A stretch of 64,000 nucleotides of DNA, taken from the NCBI GenBank assembly GCA_001803165.1, contig MHAZ01000019.1, positions 124,001 to 188,000 on the forward strand, read 5' to 3'. Source of the DNA: Stygiobacter sp. RIFOXYC2_FULL_38_25. Lineage in GTDB: Bacteria > Bacteroidota > Ignavibacteria > Ignavibacteriales > Melioribacteraceae. Positions 31,513-43,200 of the stretch are shown one piece after another (positions within the stretch are counted from its first letter, which is position 1; the number at the start of each line of letters is the position of its first letter). A program made the translations under genes and the position numbers. The notes beneath the pieces were generated by a model, which saw only the letters and a program-made list of their open reading frames with translations, searched no databases and was not told the origin of the DNA.

Positions 31513-32040
31513 TTAATTGGTTGGAGGAGTTAGCAGTCTTGTGAATGATAAGGAAGCTAATTTCCAACTATCTTTCTGATGTATATAAACTTCCGTAACT
31601 TCAAAAGGATTAGTTACTTCATTTCCGCCTACAACTGCAAGCAGCGTAATCCTATTTAGAAGAATTGCAGTATTATCAATTATGTTCACAGACACTTCAT
31701 GGATATCCGCTTTCTTATACCAAATTCCACCGCTTTTAATAATATTGATTTCTTGTTCCTTTCCCCAGAATCCTCCCATATGAACAAACACCGCCTTTTC
31801 GTGAAAGAGAGGGTCTAATTTATCTACATTTTTATCCGACATCCATTGCCATTTGTCTTTGGAAAGATTAATGATTTCTTGTTCCAATGTTGTTCTACTT
31901 ATAGTTGCTGAATTTGCACCCGTCTGCTGTGCATAGGATAATTGCGTACATACAAGGAATAAAAACATAATGAAAATTATTTTTTTCATAAGAGCTCCTA
32001 TTGTTTTTAAGTTTCGCAAAAATGAGTATTCATTTTGCAC
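31513..32040 (-). CDS. Secreted NTF2-like / DUF4440 family protein
   Basis: Signal-like N-terminus; DKWQWMSDKNVDKLDPLFHEKAVFVHMGG. Confidence 0.75.
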   Translation of the reverse strand: MQNEYSFLRNLKTIGALMKKIIFIMFLFLVCTQLSYAQQTGANSATISRTTLEQEIINLSKDKWQWMSDKNVDKLDPLFHEKAVFVHMGGFWGKEQEINIIKSGGIWYKKADIHEVSVNIIDNTAILLNRITLLAVVGGNEVTNPFEVTEVYIHQKDSWKLASLSFTRLLTPPTN

Positions 32041-32051
32041 AAACCTACTAT

Positions 32052-33023
32052 TTATTTTCCAATATCAATTATTTTATAACTCCTCTTCCCAAGACCTAGC
32101 TCTGCCGCATGTTCTAAAGTATGAATTGCGTTTTTCTCCTCCATACGTTTGATTAAATCATGTCCGTCATGCGCTTTGTAAACAAGATCTACACAAGCTT
32201 GATCCAATGCAACCGGATCGAGTGAAGCTAAAATTCCGATATCTGCCATGGTTGGATCTGCCGGGCTGGAATCGCAATCACAATCAATGGATAATTTATT
32301 CATCACGCTGATGTAAACAATATTATCTCCGAGACTATTCATTACAGCTCCGGCTGCTTCTGCCATGGATTCTAAGAATTTATTCTGTGGAGTTGTAAAT
32401 GCTTTTGCAAAATCACTTAATTTATCTGTCAAACCGGCAGTGTGAATCCACATTTTACCACTAGCCGAGGCAATACCAATCGACATATTTTTGAAAGCGC
32501 CTCCAAATCCACCCATCGCGTGCCCCTTAAAATGAGAAAGGATAATGAATGAATCATAGTTTTTGAAATGCGAACCAACGAAATCTTCTTTAATATTTTT
32601 ACCTTGAAGAAAAGGCAAAGCAATCGAACTATCTTCATCCATAATATCTACAGCTGCTATTGCTGTAAAACCATGATCAGCAGCCGCTTTCTTATGATCT
32701 TCTGTGTTTGCCCGCTTGCCGGGATAGGCAGTATTGCATTCAACTATGGTACCGTTTACCGACTGAACAAGGTCCTTAATTAAATCCGGCGATAGGAAAT
32801 TGTGTCCCCCAGGTTCACCGGTACTGATTTTTACAGCAACTTTATCTGGTAGGTTTGTGCCCAGTGCTTTATAGATATCCATTAAAGCTATTGGACTGAT
32901 GTTTTTTGTAAAATAGACAACTGGATTTTTAACATCGTCTATTTTCTGTGGAAACCCATTACTTACTAATAAACCTGATAACAAAAAAATAAATATCAAA
33001 CGAACGTGTAATAATCTTCTCAT
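32052..33023 (-). CDS. DUF362 domain protein
   Basis: VAVKISTGEPGGHNFLSPDLIKDLV, LSHFKGHAMGGFGGAFKNMSIG, ASLDPVALDQACVDLV. Confidence 0.85.
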   Translation of the reverse strand: MRRLLHVRLIFIFLLSGLLVSNGFPQKIDDVKNPVVYFTKNISPIALMDIYKALGTNLPDKVAVKISTGEPGGHNFLSPDLIKDLVQSVNGTIVECNTAYPGKRANTEDHKKAAADHGFTAIAAVDIMDEDSSIALPFLQGKNIKEDFVGSHFKNYDSFIILSHFKGHAMGGFGGAFKNMSIGIASASGKMWIHTAGLTDKLSDFAKAFTTPQNKFLESMAEAAGAVMNSLGDNIVYISVMNKLSIDCDCDSSPADPTMADIGILASLDPVALDQACVDLVYKAHDGHDLIKRMEEKNAIHTLEHAAELGLGKRSYKIIDIGK

Positions 33024-33150
33024 ATTATTTCTCCTAATAAATTGCTTGGATTAAATATACTCACTTACTCCTTTTACTTTTTTTTCATTTCTAAAACAAG
33101 CTAAATTAGATGCTGTATTCAAAGTACAATTTGCCTTCAAGTTACTTTAC

Positions 33151-34203
<1,053 letters not shown>

Positions 34204-34438
34204 TCATTTGATTTTTCGATGTAAATATAGAATTGATAATTTTGGTTGAGTTATACAAAAGGCGGGTTTACTTATACATTTTTACTTACTGTTTTACCTT
34301 TCAAAACTCCGGAAGGATAGAGAATTGAAAAAATGCGGAGAGTTAAACTTGTAATCTCACGTTACTGTATGTCACCATGAATCTTTAAAAAGAAAAAGCC
34401 CACCATTTTTCGACTTTGGGCTAAATCCATCGTTTCTG

Positions 34439-34661
34439 GCGGAGAGTCAGGGATTCCTAAGAAGGAGTCCCTTCGGGAGAACCCCGGAGACTTATATTTT
34501 ATTTCGCCTAGTACAAAATAAAAAAGCTCACATGCACATATGAGCTTTTAGCGGAGAGTCAGGGATTCCTCCGAAGGAGTCCCTTCGGGAGAGCCCCGGA
34601 GACTTATATTTTATTTCGCCTAGTACAAAATAAAAAAGCTCACATACACATGTGAGCTTTC
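34439..34661 (-). repeat. Two tandem ~112-bp units: tRNA-Ser 3'-end fragment + linker + terminator hairpin
   Basis: Each unit starts gcggagagtcagggattc (tRNA 3' end), carries a palindromic ggagtcccttcggga insert, then ccccggagacttatattttatttcgcctagtacaaaataaaaaagctcacat...atgtgagctttt. Confidence 0.8.
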
Positions 34662-34732
34662 GCGGAGAGTCAGGGATTCGAACCCCGGAAGGACTTACAT
34701 CCTTAACGGTTTTCAAGACCGCCGCATTCAAC
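34662..34732 (-). other. Partial tRNA-Ser(UGA), 3' portion; attachment site of element A (31-bp core at 34702-34732)
   Basis: Identical to 50078-50148 of the intact tRNA, then diverges (caac|gttgctgc instead of caac|cactctgcc). Confidence 0.9.
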
Positions 34733-34958
34733 GTTGCTGCAATAACTTATAAGGAATGAATACTAAATTGATAACCGATACTTAAAATTTCAAGCTTTGT
34801 AAACTCCCTCCTTTTTAACCAGAAAAAAAAACGGCTTAAAAAGTATTAACGGTTTATTAAACCGTTAAAAACTAATCTAATACAACTGCTTATAAAATTT
34901 TAACAACTCAAACGAAAGCTTTTCCTAACTAAACAACCAATAAAACAAAGGTACAGCT

Positions 34959-35960
34959 ATGTTCTTAATTAAAAGACGTAATGGTATTTATCATCTGTAT
35001 TATAAGTCTAAGGATGGTAAAAGAAGAACCATATCTACAAAAAAGAACACAAAAAGTGATGCGTATAAATTTCTAACAAACTTTGAAAATGAAATCGAAA
35101 AAAGGGCTAATGAACAAACAACTACCATCAACTTAGAAAGATTTAGGTTAGAGTTTTTGCGAAATTCAGAACGCACCAAGAGTGAAAAAACTGTACGTGT
35201 TTATAAAACTACCTTTAACTATTTACAAAAATATTTAGGTAATGTAAATATTGATACGATCACAAATAATGACATTAAAAAATATCTTGACCACCGCTTA
35301 ACCTCTAGTTCTGTTTTTGCGGCTAGAAAAGATGTTATTAATCTCAATGGGGTTTTCAAATATGCTTTAGAAGAAAACTACACCAAAATAAATCCATGCA
35401 AAGGCATTAAGCAGTTTAAAATTGCTGAAAAACAACCCGTCTACTTTTCAAAACAAGATTATGAAAAATTGTTAAGCATTATAGATAACGTTGAGTTTAG
35501 AAATTTGGTTATGATTGCTGCTAACACAGGACTTAGACAAATGGAGCTACTTTCTTTAAAATGGACGCAAATAGATTTGCAACACAAAAACATTTTATTA
35601 GACCAACGAGTGCATATAACTAAATCAAAGAAAATCAGAAGTGTACCAATTAACAATAATATCTACCCTGTTTTATTAGAAATGCAAAGACTTGCAGCAA
35701 CTGATAATCTGTTTTCTTACACTGGTAGAAATATATCTGTATTAATTTCACAAAAATTCAAATCCTATGTACTAAAAGCTGAATTAAACCCGTCATTACA
35801 TTTCCATTCTTTAAGGCATTCTTTTGCAAGCTGGTTAGTACAGGGTGGTGTAAATATATTTTTGGTTAGTAAGTTATTAGGGCACGCTGATATTAAAACC
35901 ACACAAATTTATTCACATCTAAGGCAAGATGATTTATTAACATCTGTTAACTGTATTTAA
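34959..35960 (+). CDS. int: Tyrosine recombinase/integrase (element A)
   Basis: NTGLRQMELLSLKWTQID, HFHSLRHSFASWLVQGGV, LLGHADIKTTQIYSH. Confidence 0.95.
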   Translation: MFLIKRRNGIYHLYYKSKDGKRRTISTKKNTKSDAYKFLTNFENEIEKRANEQTTTINLERFRLEFLRNSERTKSEKTVRVYKTTFNYLQKYLGNVNIDTITNNDIKKYLDHRLTSSSVFAARKDVINLNGVFKYALEENYTKINPCKGIKQFKIAEKQPVYFSKQDYEKLLSIIDNVEFRNLVMIAANTGLRQMELLSLKWTQIDLQHKNILLDQRVHITKSKKIRSVPINNNIYPVLLEMQRLAATDNLFSYTGRNISVLISQKFKSYVLKAELNPSLHFHSLRHSFASWLVQGGVNIFLVSKLLGHADIKTTQIYSHLRQDDLLTSVNCI

Positions 35961-36119
35961 AAAATAAACTTTCTATCCCATCATAATGCAAAACAATTTA
36001 TCATAACACCACCCATCCTTTATTGCGAAATATATTTCATTTTCTGAAAACTTTTTATAAAAGAAGACGTTATTTAAATGTAAGAACACATTTAAAAACA
36101 AAAAGCTGAGGAAAGTAAA

Positions 36120-37061
36120 ATGATTGACACAATAATTATCAAAATTTATCGTTCAAGAGAAGAAGTTACAAGACGTATGAAATCTCAGGTAACAAAATCT
36201 TACGAAGGTAAAGAAATAACTTTTCGTAAAGAGCAGTTAAAGCTTATTGGTGGAAATATAACCAAGATTAATTTTAGCTTATCAAAATTTGTTAACGGAA
36301 ACAATTATGAGAATGTACCGTTTGATAAAATAAAATTAGGTGTAGACGCCTTTGTTGAATTATTAAATATACCTTATGAGGAACTTTTATTATCAAGAAT
36401 AGATATTGCCTGTTCATTTAACATGGAACATTCAGTACATAATTATCTATCAAAATTTGAAATGCTTGATAGATTTGACAAAACCATTTATAATAATGGC
36501 ACTATCAAATATTGTAATAAGAATATTACTTTATCATTTTATGATAAACTTTTAGAAATGCGTCAGCATAGAAAAACAGTTCCTACAATCAGTAATATTA
36601 CAAAAAAAGAAATATTGCGCTATGAACTTCAAGTAAGAGGTAATATTAAAAAAGTGATTAATTACGATTCTTCAGAGCAATTGAATATTTGCGCTATCCA
36701 AGACGACAATTTTTTGGAACTACTAGTTGATGCATGGCTTTTTAACTTTCAGAAAGTAATGAAAACACGAACTATTGATTCTCCTTTTCTACCACCAACT
36801 AATTTTATTAAATCCCCAAAGGACTTTAATATATTTTTACAACACCAGGGTGCTAAAACTATTGGGGCTAAGAAAATTAAACCTTTTTTGAAAAACGAGG
36901 TAAAAGATGCCGTGACGCGCAGTAGAATTAGAACGAGCTTAATAAAGTCTAAAGAATATGTTTCAACTTTTGAAACGTCTAAGACAAAAAATGATATGAT
37001 ACGATTAGAAATAAAAGGCAAGGCTGCTTATTACAAAATGCTCGGTAATATTTGCCCTTAG
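36120..37061 (+). CDS. Phage/plasmid replication protein (filamentous phage gene II/X, Phage_CRI-like)
   Basis: MIDTIIIKI...SRIDIACSFNMEHSVHNYLSKF...ITLSFYDKLLEMR...EILRYELQVRGNIKK arrangement. Confidence 0.72.
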   Translation: MIDTIIIKIYRSREEVTRRMKSQVTKSYEGKEITFRKEQLKLIGGNITKINFSLSKFVNGNNYENVPFDKIKLGVDAFVELLNIPYEELLLSRIDIACSFNMEHSVHNYLSKFEMLDRFDKTIYNNGTIKYCNKNITLSFYDKLLEMRQHRKTVPTISNITKKEILRYELQVRGNIKKVINYDSSEQLNICAIQDDNFLELLVDAWLFNFQKVMKTRTIDSPFLPPTNFIKSPKDFNIFLQHQGAKTIGAKKIKPFLKNEVKDAVTRSRIRTSLIKSKEYVSTFETSKTKNDMIRLEIKGKAAYYKMLGNICP

Positions 37062-37225
37062 TATGATTAGTTTATATAAAGGGTTCTATTATTACTAATT
37101 CAGTTATATGTATATCAATAGCTAATGTAGTGTATGTTAATTAAAAATAGAAGCGGCGGAAATTAATTTCTCAATTTTTTATTCGCCTTTCAATCGTATA
37201 GATAAGTCTAAAACAATCGCAACAG

Positions 37226-37264
37226 CCCCTCTAAGATGTTTTCATTATCATAGAGGGGTTTTTT
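37226..37264 (+). terminator. Rho-independent terminator after rep
   Basis: CCCCTCTA...TAGAGGGG followed by TTTTTT. Confidence 0.85.
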
Positions 37265-38129
37265 ATATTTTAATATTTTCAAAGGCTTAAATCACTCCCG
37301 CTTTTTATTTTCTGCATTTTCTTAATTCTGTTACAATATTTGTTTACAATCTACTCAGCTATGTTTATCTACATCCTCACCCGCCCCATTACATTTTCTG
37401 TAATATTTTCATTTTGCTCCGTTGTCAGTTACTTCTTCATTCAATTTATTATTCCGCATAAGTTTCATTACATATATAGCAATAACTGGTTTTAGGTATT
37501 CAATCCCCAAATAATATTAGCAATAATCAATTAATATATATCCATATCTCCCCTACTACTTAATCTATAATTCATTAAAGCATTCCATTTTTTCAGTTCG
37601 AAATACGTTGTTCCTTTTTACTTTTCGTCTCTAAGCATTCTTAAGTCGCTACTTATATTTCAATTTCTATGTGCTTGCATTTTCCTTGATATATATTTCA
37701 CCTCGATTAATCTATTACATCCGCAAACACCCCAAGGCACCCTTTTCTTAATTCAACCCTAACTTTTTATCCCTTCATAATTTCAAACGCTCCTCAACGC
37801 TTCTCTTTTGTTTCGTTAAGATTCATTATAAACAGTTCATACACGTTAACCATTTTCCCTATGATAGCTTAATATTTTTATCTCATTCAATAAGTTTCAT
37901 ATGATTTGATAGTATAGCTTTGCATTTCTGTATTCCCAATTATGTTTGTGCTCATTAATTCTAAACCAATATTCTGATATTCACCTTTTAACCTCAAAAA
38001 GCCCCTCAATAGTAAAAAGTATTCACTTCAAAATATTTTTTTGCTAGTTAAAACTATTTTAAAAAAAAATCGTTATTAGATATTAGGTCATAAAACCCTA
38101 AAAGTAACAAATAACAAAATGGAGCAAAA

Positions 38130-38609
38130 ATGAAAATCAAAAAGGAAAAAAAAGAAAAGTTGTATTACTTACTAAAGAGTGCAATAAAAATGCATCATCT
38201 GGTTGACTATTTTTATCCAGACATTCGTCATGGATGGGCGACTGTATATTTTGATAATGATGATAGGGGGCTTGAAATAAGTCTTAGTGAAAAGAGGAAA
38301 GGATATTACATAGTTGGTGAAAGGGATGCATTTTTTGACTATTTGGACTTCTTTAGAAAGGCTGCTAAATCCTGTAAAGAAATGAAGTACAGCCCAAATA
38401 ATGCAATGCTAGAAATTTCTAAGTACTTAATTAAGGGATATATACGAGCCGCTAATAAAAATTCCTTAGCAGAACTTTATAATTTTCTTGAAAGTGAAAT
38501 GCCAGAAGAGTTTAAGAAAATAAAAAAAGGTTTTGCATTCGGTAAAAAGATAATTAAATGGCTTCCCGCAGATCCAAATGAGGGGGATCCAAATGATTAC
38601 ACTGATTAA
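38130..38609 (+). CDS. Hypothetical protein, paralogous to next ORF
   Basis: Intact ORF preceded by ggagc; alignable by eye with 38693-39100. Confidence 0.65.
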   Translation: MKIKKEKKEKLYYLLKSAIKMHHLVDYFYPDIRHGWATVYFDNDDRGLEISLSEKRKGYYIVGERDAFFDYLDFFRKAAKSCKEMKYSPNNAMLEISKYLIKGYIRAANKNSLAELYNFLESEMPEEFKKIKKGFAFGKKIIKWLPADPNEGDPNDYTD

Positions 38610-38692
38610 AAGTAATGTTGTTTGATATCAAAAGTTAACAGAATAATTAATCATCAGTTTAAGGCACTATCAGAATACTCAAGGAGAATAAA

Positions 38693-39100
38693 ATGAAATA
38701 TTTGTTAAAAGTTAACCAGAAAGCACCAACAATGTATCAACTATTAAATAAGGCAGTCAACATAAAGGATATTGCAGATTACTTTTCTTACAAAAAAGAT
38801 ATAAATGGATACATAACTGTAATGTTCGAAAATCAAAAGTTCAAGATAATGTTAAATGATAAATACAATAACTATTATTTTGCGCTTACTGGTAAGGAAG
38901 GTAGTGATTTTGTTGATTTATTTAGAAGAGGTTCAAAAGAAAAGTTCAATACATCGTACACTATTCTTGAAGCTAGGAAAAGAATAAAGGATTTATTAAT
39001 TAAGGGGAAAATAAAAAACGAAAATGAAATAGCAGTAAGCATGCTAGAAAATGGATTCTATCGACAAGAGGACAAGAAGAGATTAAACAAACTTTATTGA
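38693..39100 (+). CDS. Hypothetical protein, paralogous to previous ORF
   Basis: Intact ORF preceded by aggag; DYFSYKKDINGYITVMFENQKFKIML parallels DYFYPDIRHGWATVYFDNDDRGLEIS. Confidence 0.65.
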   Translation: MKYLLKVNQKAPTMYQLLNKAVNIKDIADYFSYKKDINGYITVMFENQKFKIMLNDKYNNYYFALTGKEGSDFVDLFRRGSKEKFNTSYTILEARKRIKDLLIKGKIKNENEIAVSMLENGFYRQEDKKRLNKLY

Positions 39101-39131
39101 AGAAGAAATGTATTGCCTTTCTAATTCCTTT

Positions 39132-39153
39132 GGGCAAGGATAACACCTTGCCC
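39132..39153. terminator. Perfect hairpin separating + strand genes from the cassette array
   Basis: gggcaagg-ataaca-ccttgccc. Confidence 0.6.
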
Positions 39154-39164
39154 GGCTGTTTATA

Positions 39165-39218
39165 ATGTTGCACAACTTTAAATGCGAAAACGGCGTCCGG
39201 TTGAGTTGCTTGTTAGTT
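39165..39218 (-). other. Truncated attC-like half site (array tail)
   Basis: Minus: AACTAACAAGCAACTCAACCGGACGCCGTTTTCGCATTT; left-half consensus only. Confidence 0.55.
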
Positions 39219-40052
39219 GCCGTCTTCAATTTTTATATTTTTAAATTCTTTTACTGTCCGATATATTTGAATGTGATGAGTAAAAACTTTTTTTATCTTC
39301 ACTATGTACTCATGTCTTCGTTGCAATTTGGATGCTAGTTTATCATCCGAATAAATATTTATCTTTTTGCCAAAATTTGTTGCCTCGCAAATCTCAGAAG
39401 ATATTCCCCATTGTTTGTTTAACGGAGTTTTTAGGAATACATGAATATGGATTTCTTCCTTTTCTTTTAATGACTTATAATTTATCTCAGACCCATCATA
39501 TTTCCTTTTCCCAACTTTAAGACCCTTAATTGCAATACTATCATCAGAGATAGAAAATTGCTTGCCAGCTTTGGCTAATTTATCTGCAACTTTATTTTGC
39601 TTTCTAGGCATATATTCAATGAATACTTTACTACGTGCTAGATCGGCAAGTTTTTTTCTTTTTTTATCTAGCTTATCTAAAAGGTCATGATTTTTTATTT
39701 CTTTACCTTCATGGTTACACCATTTATTTTTTCTCCACTCTTGAATTTTAAATGGGCTAGTTCCATCCTTATCATTTAGTCTGAATCTGTCAGTAACGAA
39801 TATGATTGTGTTAATGTTAGAAAGTTTTTCTCTGTCTTTTTCATAAAGACTAATGACATACTCCATTCCAGAAATCAATGCTTCAAGTTCAAGTCTCTCT
39901 ATATTTGCGCCTTCATATCTACCATGTGACTCTTTGATATTTTCCAACTCAACAGAATCTGGGAATATAATTTCAAAGCCAATTCCACCAGTATTCTTGG
40001 CATCATAATTCATTGAACCATCACATTTAATATATAAAGCATGTGGATTCAT
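39213..40052 (-). CDS. RNase H-fold protein (cassette)
   Basis: LYIKCDGSMNYDAKNTGGIGFEI, ERLELEALISGMEYV, IIFVTDRFRL, NKVADKLAKAGK: D/E/D pattern of RNase HI. Confidence 0.7.
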   Translation of the reverse strand: MNPHALYIKCDGSMNYDAKNTGGIGFEIIFPDSVELENIKESHGRYEGANIERLELEALISGMEYVISLYEKDREKLSNINTIIFVTDRFRLNDKDGTSPFKIQEWRKNKWCNHEGKEIKNHDLLDKLDKKRKKLADLARSKVFIEYMPRKQNKVADKLAKAGKQFSISDDSIAIKGLKVGKRKYDGSEINYKSLKEKEEIHIHVFLKTPLNKQWGISSEICEATNFGKKINIYSDDKLASKLQRRHEYIVKIKKVFTHHIQIYRTVKEFKNIKIEDGN

Positions 40053-40073
40053 TAATCCAACCTTACTTTAGGC

Positions 40074-40262
40074 AACTAACGGCGTGGTGGCTAAGGCGCA
40101 GCCCAGAACAACACAGCCGAATTTATTAAACAAATTTTGTATACTTCAAAACTTACATATATTGATACTGCTAAACAGCAAAGCCAATATGGTAGAACGA
40201 ACTTTTATAAATTCACAAATGCCGAAAGCGAAAACGCTGCCGCCTTGAGCAACTTGTTATGT
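40074..40262 (-). other. attC-like recombination site
   Basis: Minus: ACATAACAAGTTGCTCAAGGCGGCAGCG ... GGGCTGCGCCTTAGCCACCACGCCGTTAGTT; AAGGCG-GCAGC pairs with GCTGC-GCCTT. Confidence 0.72.
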
Positions 40263-40268
40263 ACACCT

Positions 40269-43200
40269 CTAAAATTTATCGAGAAATCTTCTTCTTTTTT
40301 CTCCTTCTGCATAGTTCAATGCGGCTTCAATTTCATCGTTGATATATTTTTTTATCGGGATTAATTTAATACCTAAATCCAATCTATTGGTAATATCCAA
40401 TATCCTCCGCCAATTTAAAGCCATCCTATCACCAAGACTTTCGTTTCCAGTTGTTGAACCTCCATTACCAATCCACCATATCTTGGAATAAATATTAACA
40501 TCTTGTGTTAATTTCAAAAAATGTATATAGGCTTCTTCAAAGAAATCACTTTTTGTGTGTCTCAAAATGTCAACAATCATATTCATCCTAATCAAATCAT
40601 TATAATTGGCATTTATGTAATCTATTATAAATTCATTGCTTTTTTTTATGTTCTCTTCTTTTTTTATTCCAGAGAAAAAAGAATTACAAAAATGATCTAA
40701 TATGCCCATATAAATCTCTTTAGCTGCAATAAAATCAAACACCTTAAATAGTACATCTTGTATATCCTCAACTAGCCAAACTACAGAAAAACTTTTATGC
40801 TCATAAGAACGGTGACGATCTTTTTGTGCATATAAATATTCAATGTATTCCAAAAGGAAATTTTTATCTATTCTAAGTATAGATAGTAATTCACTACCAC
40901 CATAATCATAATGTGAATCAAACCTTTCTTGTTGAATATATGCTTCCTTCACTGTTTCGAAATCATTTTTCAAATATTCACTATGCTTACTAAAAAAGTT
41001 GTGTGTTATTCTAATGGATAAATTCTCACTCTTTCTTTTGCTAACAATTATTTTGAGAATTTTAGTGAATAAATTAGCATCACACTTTAAGTATTTTAAC
41101 AAGTCAGTGAAGTGAATGAATATATGATCATTAATGTCGTTAACTGCTGATACAAGGTTTTTACATTGCGTTTCATCAACCAAATTATCATCCAAATAGA
41201 AAAAGTACTGCAACTTCCAGGTTGCTGATTGATTGTAATCTTTGCTTGAGATAGCAGTCCATATTGATTGAGCTGTATTTTTACTAACTAATAATTTTTG
41301 AAAAGGCAAGTGGGGTACGTATTGGATATCATTATTGTGATTAATTATATATTTAAGAAATTCGATGCCTAATTCATAATTTCTCTTAAAATTTTCATCT
41401 ATTACATAATCAAATGAATTTTTTATACTGTAGGTATTCTTCTCCCAGTTTAATAAATAATTATAATGTTGATAAAATTCAGCAAACGAATCCAAAGAAT
41501 CAAAAACGAAGTATTCGCGAACTTCACTCTCTTTTAATTTCTCATATTCTGCATAATCTTCAAATTCATAAGATTCTTTGTCTCTAAGACGGTCCCAATC
41601 AATTTTTAAGTAAACAAGATATAATTCGTTTAAATATGTACTTTTAAGAATATCAAATGTCTCATCTTGAATATCATTTTCAATGAACCACCGTATTTGT
41701 GATTGCACATAATGACAATGTTGAAAATTAGAATTTGTTAAGTGATTTTTAATTATTTTCAAAACATATATTACATCAAATTCCATCACCTCTTTTACAA
41801 CATCTGGGGTGCGTTGAGAATATTCATTTAGTAGTTGAGTATATGCCTTAACATTATTGTCAAAATCTTTATCTATTTTATCCCATATTTTTTCACGAAG
41901 TATTTTAGTAAGATTATTTAATGGGAAAGGATAATCGTACCAATAGAAAGAATAATTTCTTCCGCCTTTAGTATGATGATATTTATATTGGAGAAAAGAA
42001 GTAGCTATGGCTGGGAAAGTAATTTCGTAAATACTCTCAGATCTATCACTTTTTTCTAATAATAGATTTATCAAAATCTCTTGTCTCTTATATCCCATCC
42101 TTTGATCGTCGGTATCGAACAGCAAATGCTCCCTAATGGTATATATTAATTCGGGAAGTGTTTCGGGTAGTTTTCTTGCATACTCGTAAGCAAGTTCTAA
42201 TGCGTCTTTTAACTTGACAGGGTAATTAAAAAAATTACCGAGTAGTTCTATTATTTTGTTACGATTATATGAAAACTGATTTGTTTCATATTCTGTATAA
42301 TATTTTGTTGCGATGGGTTCGGGAATTGTATTTATATGATTATAAATAAATTCAATAGTTTCTTCCTCTAAATAAAACCAAAATGTAGATAATAGGTTGA
42401 ATGCTTTCTCATCGATAGTTATTACACTTTGCCAATAATTTAATAAAATTGGCTTCACTTTTTCGATTACATTATGATATCCAAAAGTATTATTTGCTGG
42501 TATTATTGTATCTCGAAATCGTTCTATATTAGAATCATAGTAGTATTCTAGAAGAACACTAAAAGAAAGAGTTCCATCCTTGATAAATGACTTATAGAAA
42601 AAATATGTGGATAAATTTTGTTCAGATATTTTCGCATACTCAAATTGTAGTTCTACTAATTCTAACTTATTCAATATATCAATAGATTCGATAAAGTCAT
42701 CATAAGCTAGATCAAACTTACTTAATAAAGAAGCGCATCTTGTTTTATCTTTGTATGGTATGGTATAAAAAAATGCAATTAAGCCTAGTGATTTTAAATT
42801 CACTGATTTTGTTAAATCTATGTTGTCAGTTACGAACCTAGCAAAGTATTGTTCAAATAATTCTGAGACATCAGATAATGCGCACAAATTTTGTTCTTGT
42901 ACAGCAAGTTTAGCCGCCATAATTGCTAAACGTGGATTTCCATCAGCTATTCTGACAATTTCTTTGTGATAATCAGGATTGTATATTTTGAATGATTCGC
43001 TTTTGATAATGTCAATTATCTGCTCATCAGTAAATTTATTGAGATGTAATTCTTCAGGTTTAAATTCAATACATCTATTGGCTATCTCATTTAGCGCATA
43101 GTCTCTTACAGTAATAATGATTTTTAAATTTCCTTTTCTGCTTGATTTGAAATATCCTATAATTTGATTAAAAGAATCAATCCTATTAGCATCATCTACG

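Noticed and set aside
34439-34661. Tandem repeats as a CRISPR array
   Set aside because: Only two ~112-bp units, built from a tRNA 3' end and a terminator; no spacers and no cas genes.
34528-34731. 67-aa ORF in the tRNA repeat region
   Set aside because: Lies entirely in duplicated tRNA/terminator sequence; spurious.
34959-35960. Tyrosine recombinase as the integron integrase for the cassette array
   Set aside because: It lies at the tRNA att site, far from the array, and is closely related to the element B integrase, so it is a tRNA-type integrase rather than IntI.
40137-40364. + strand 75-aa ORF between cassettes
   Set aside because: Covers an attC-like site and the antisense of the STAND gene end; no coding signal.
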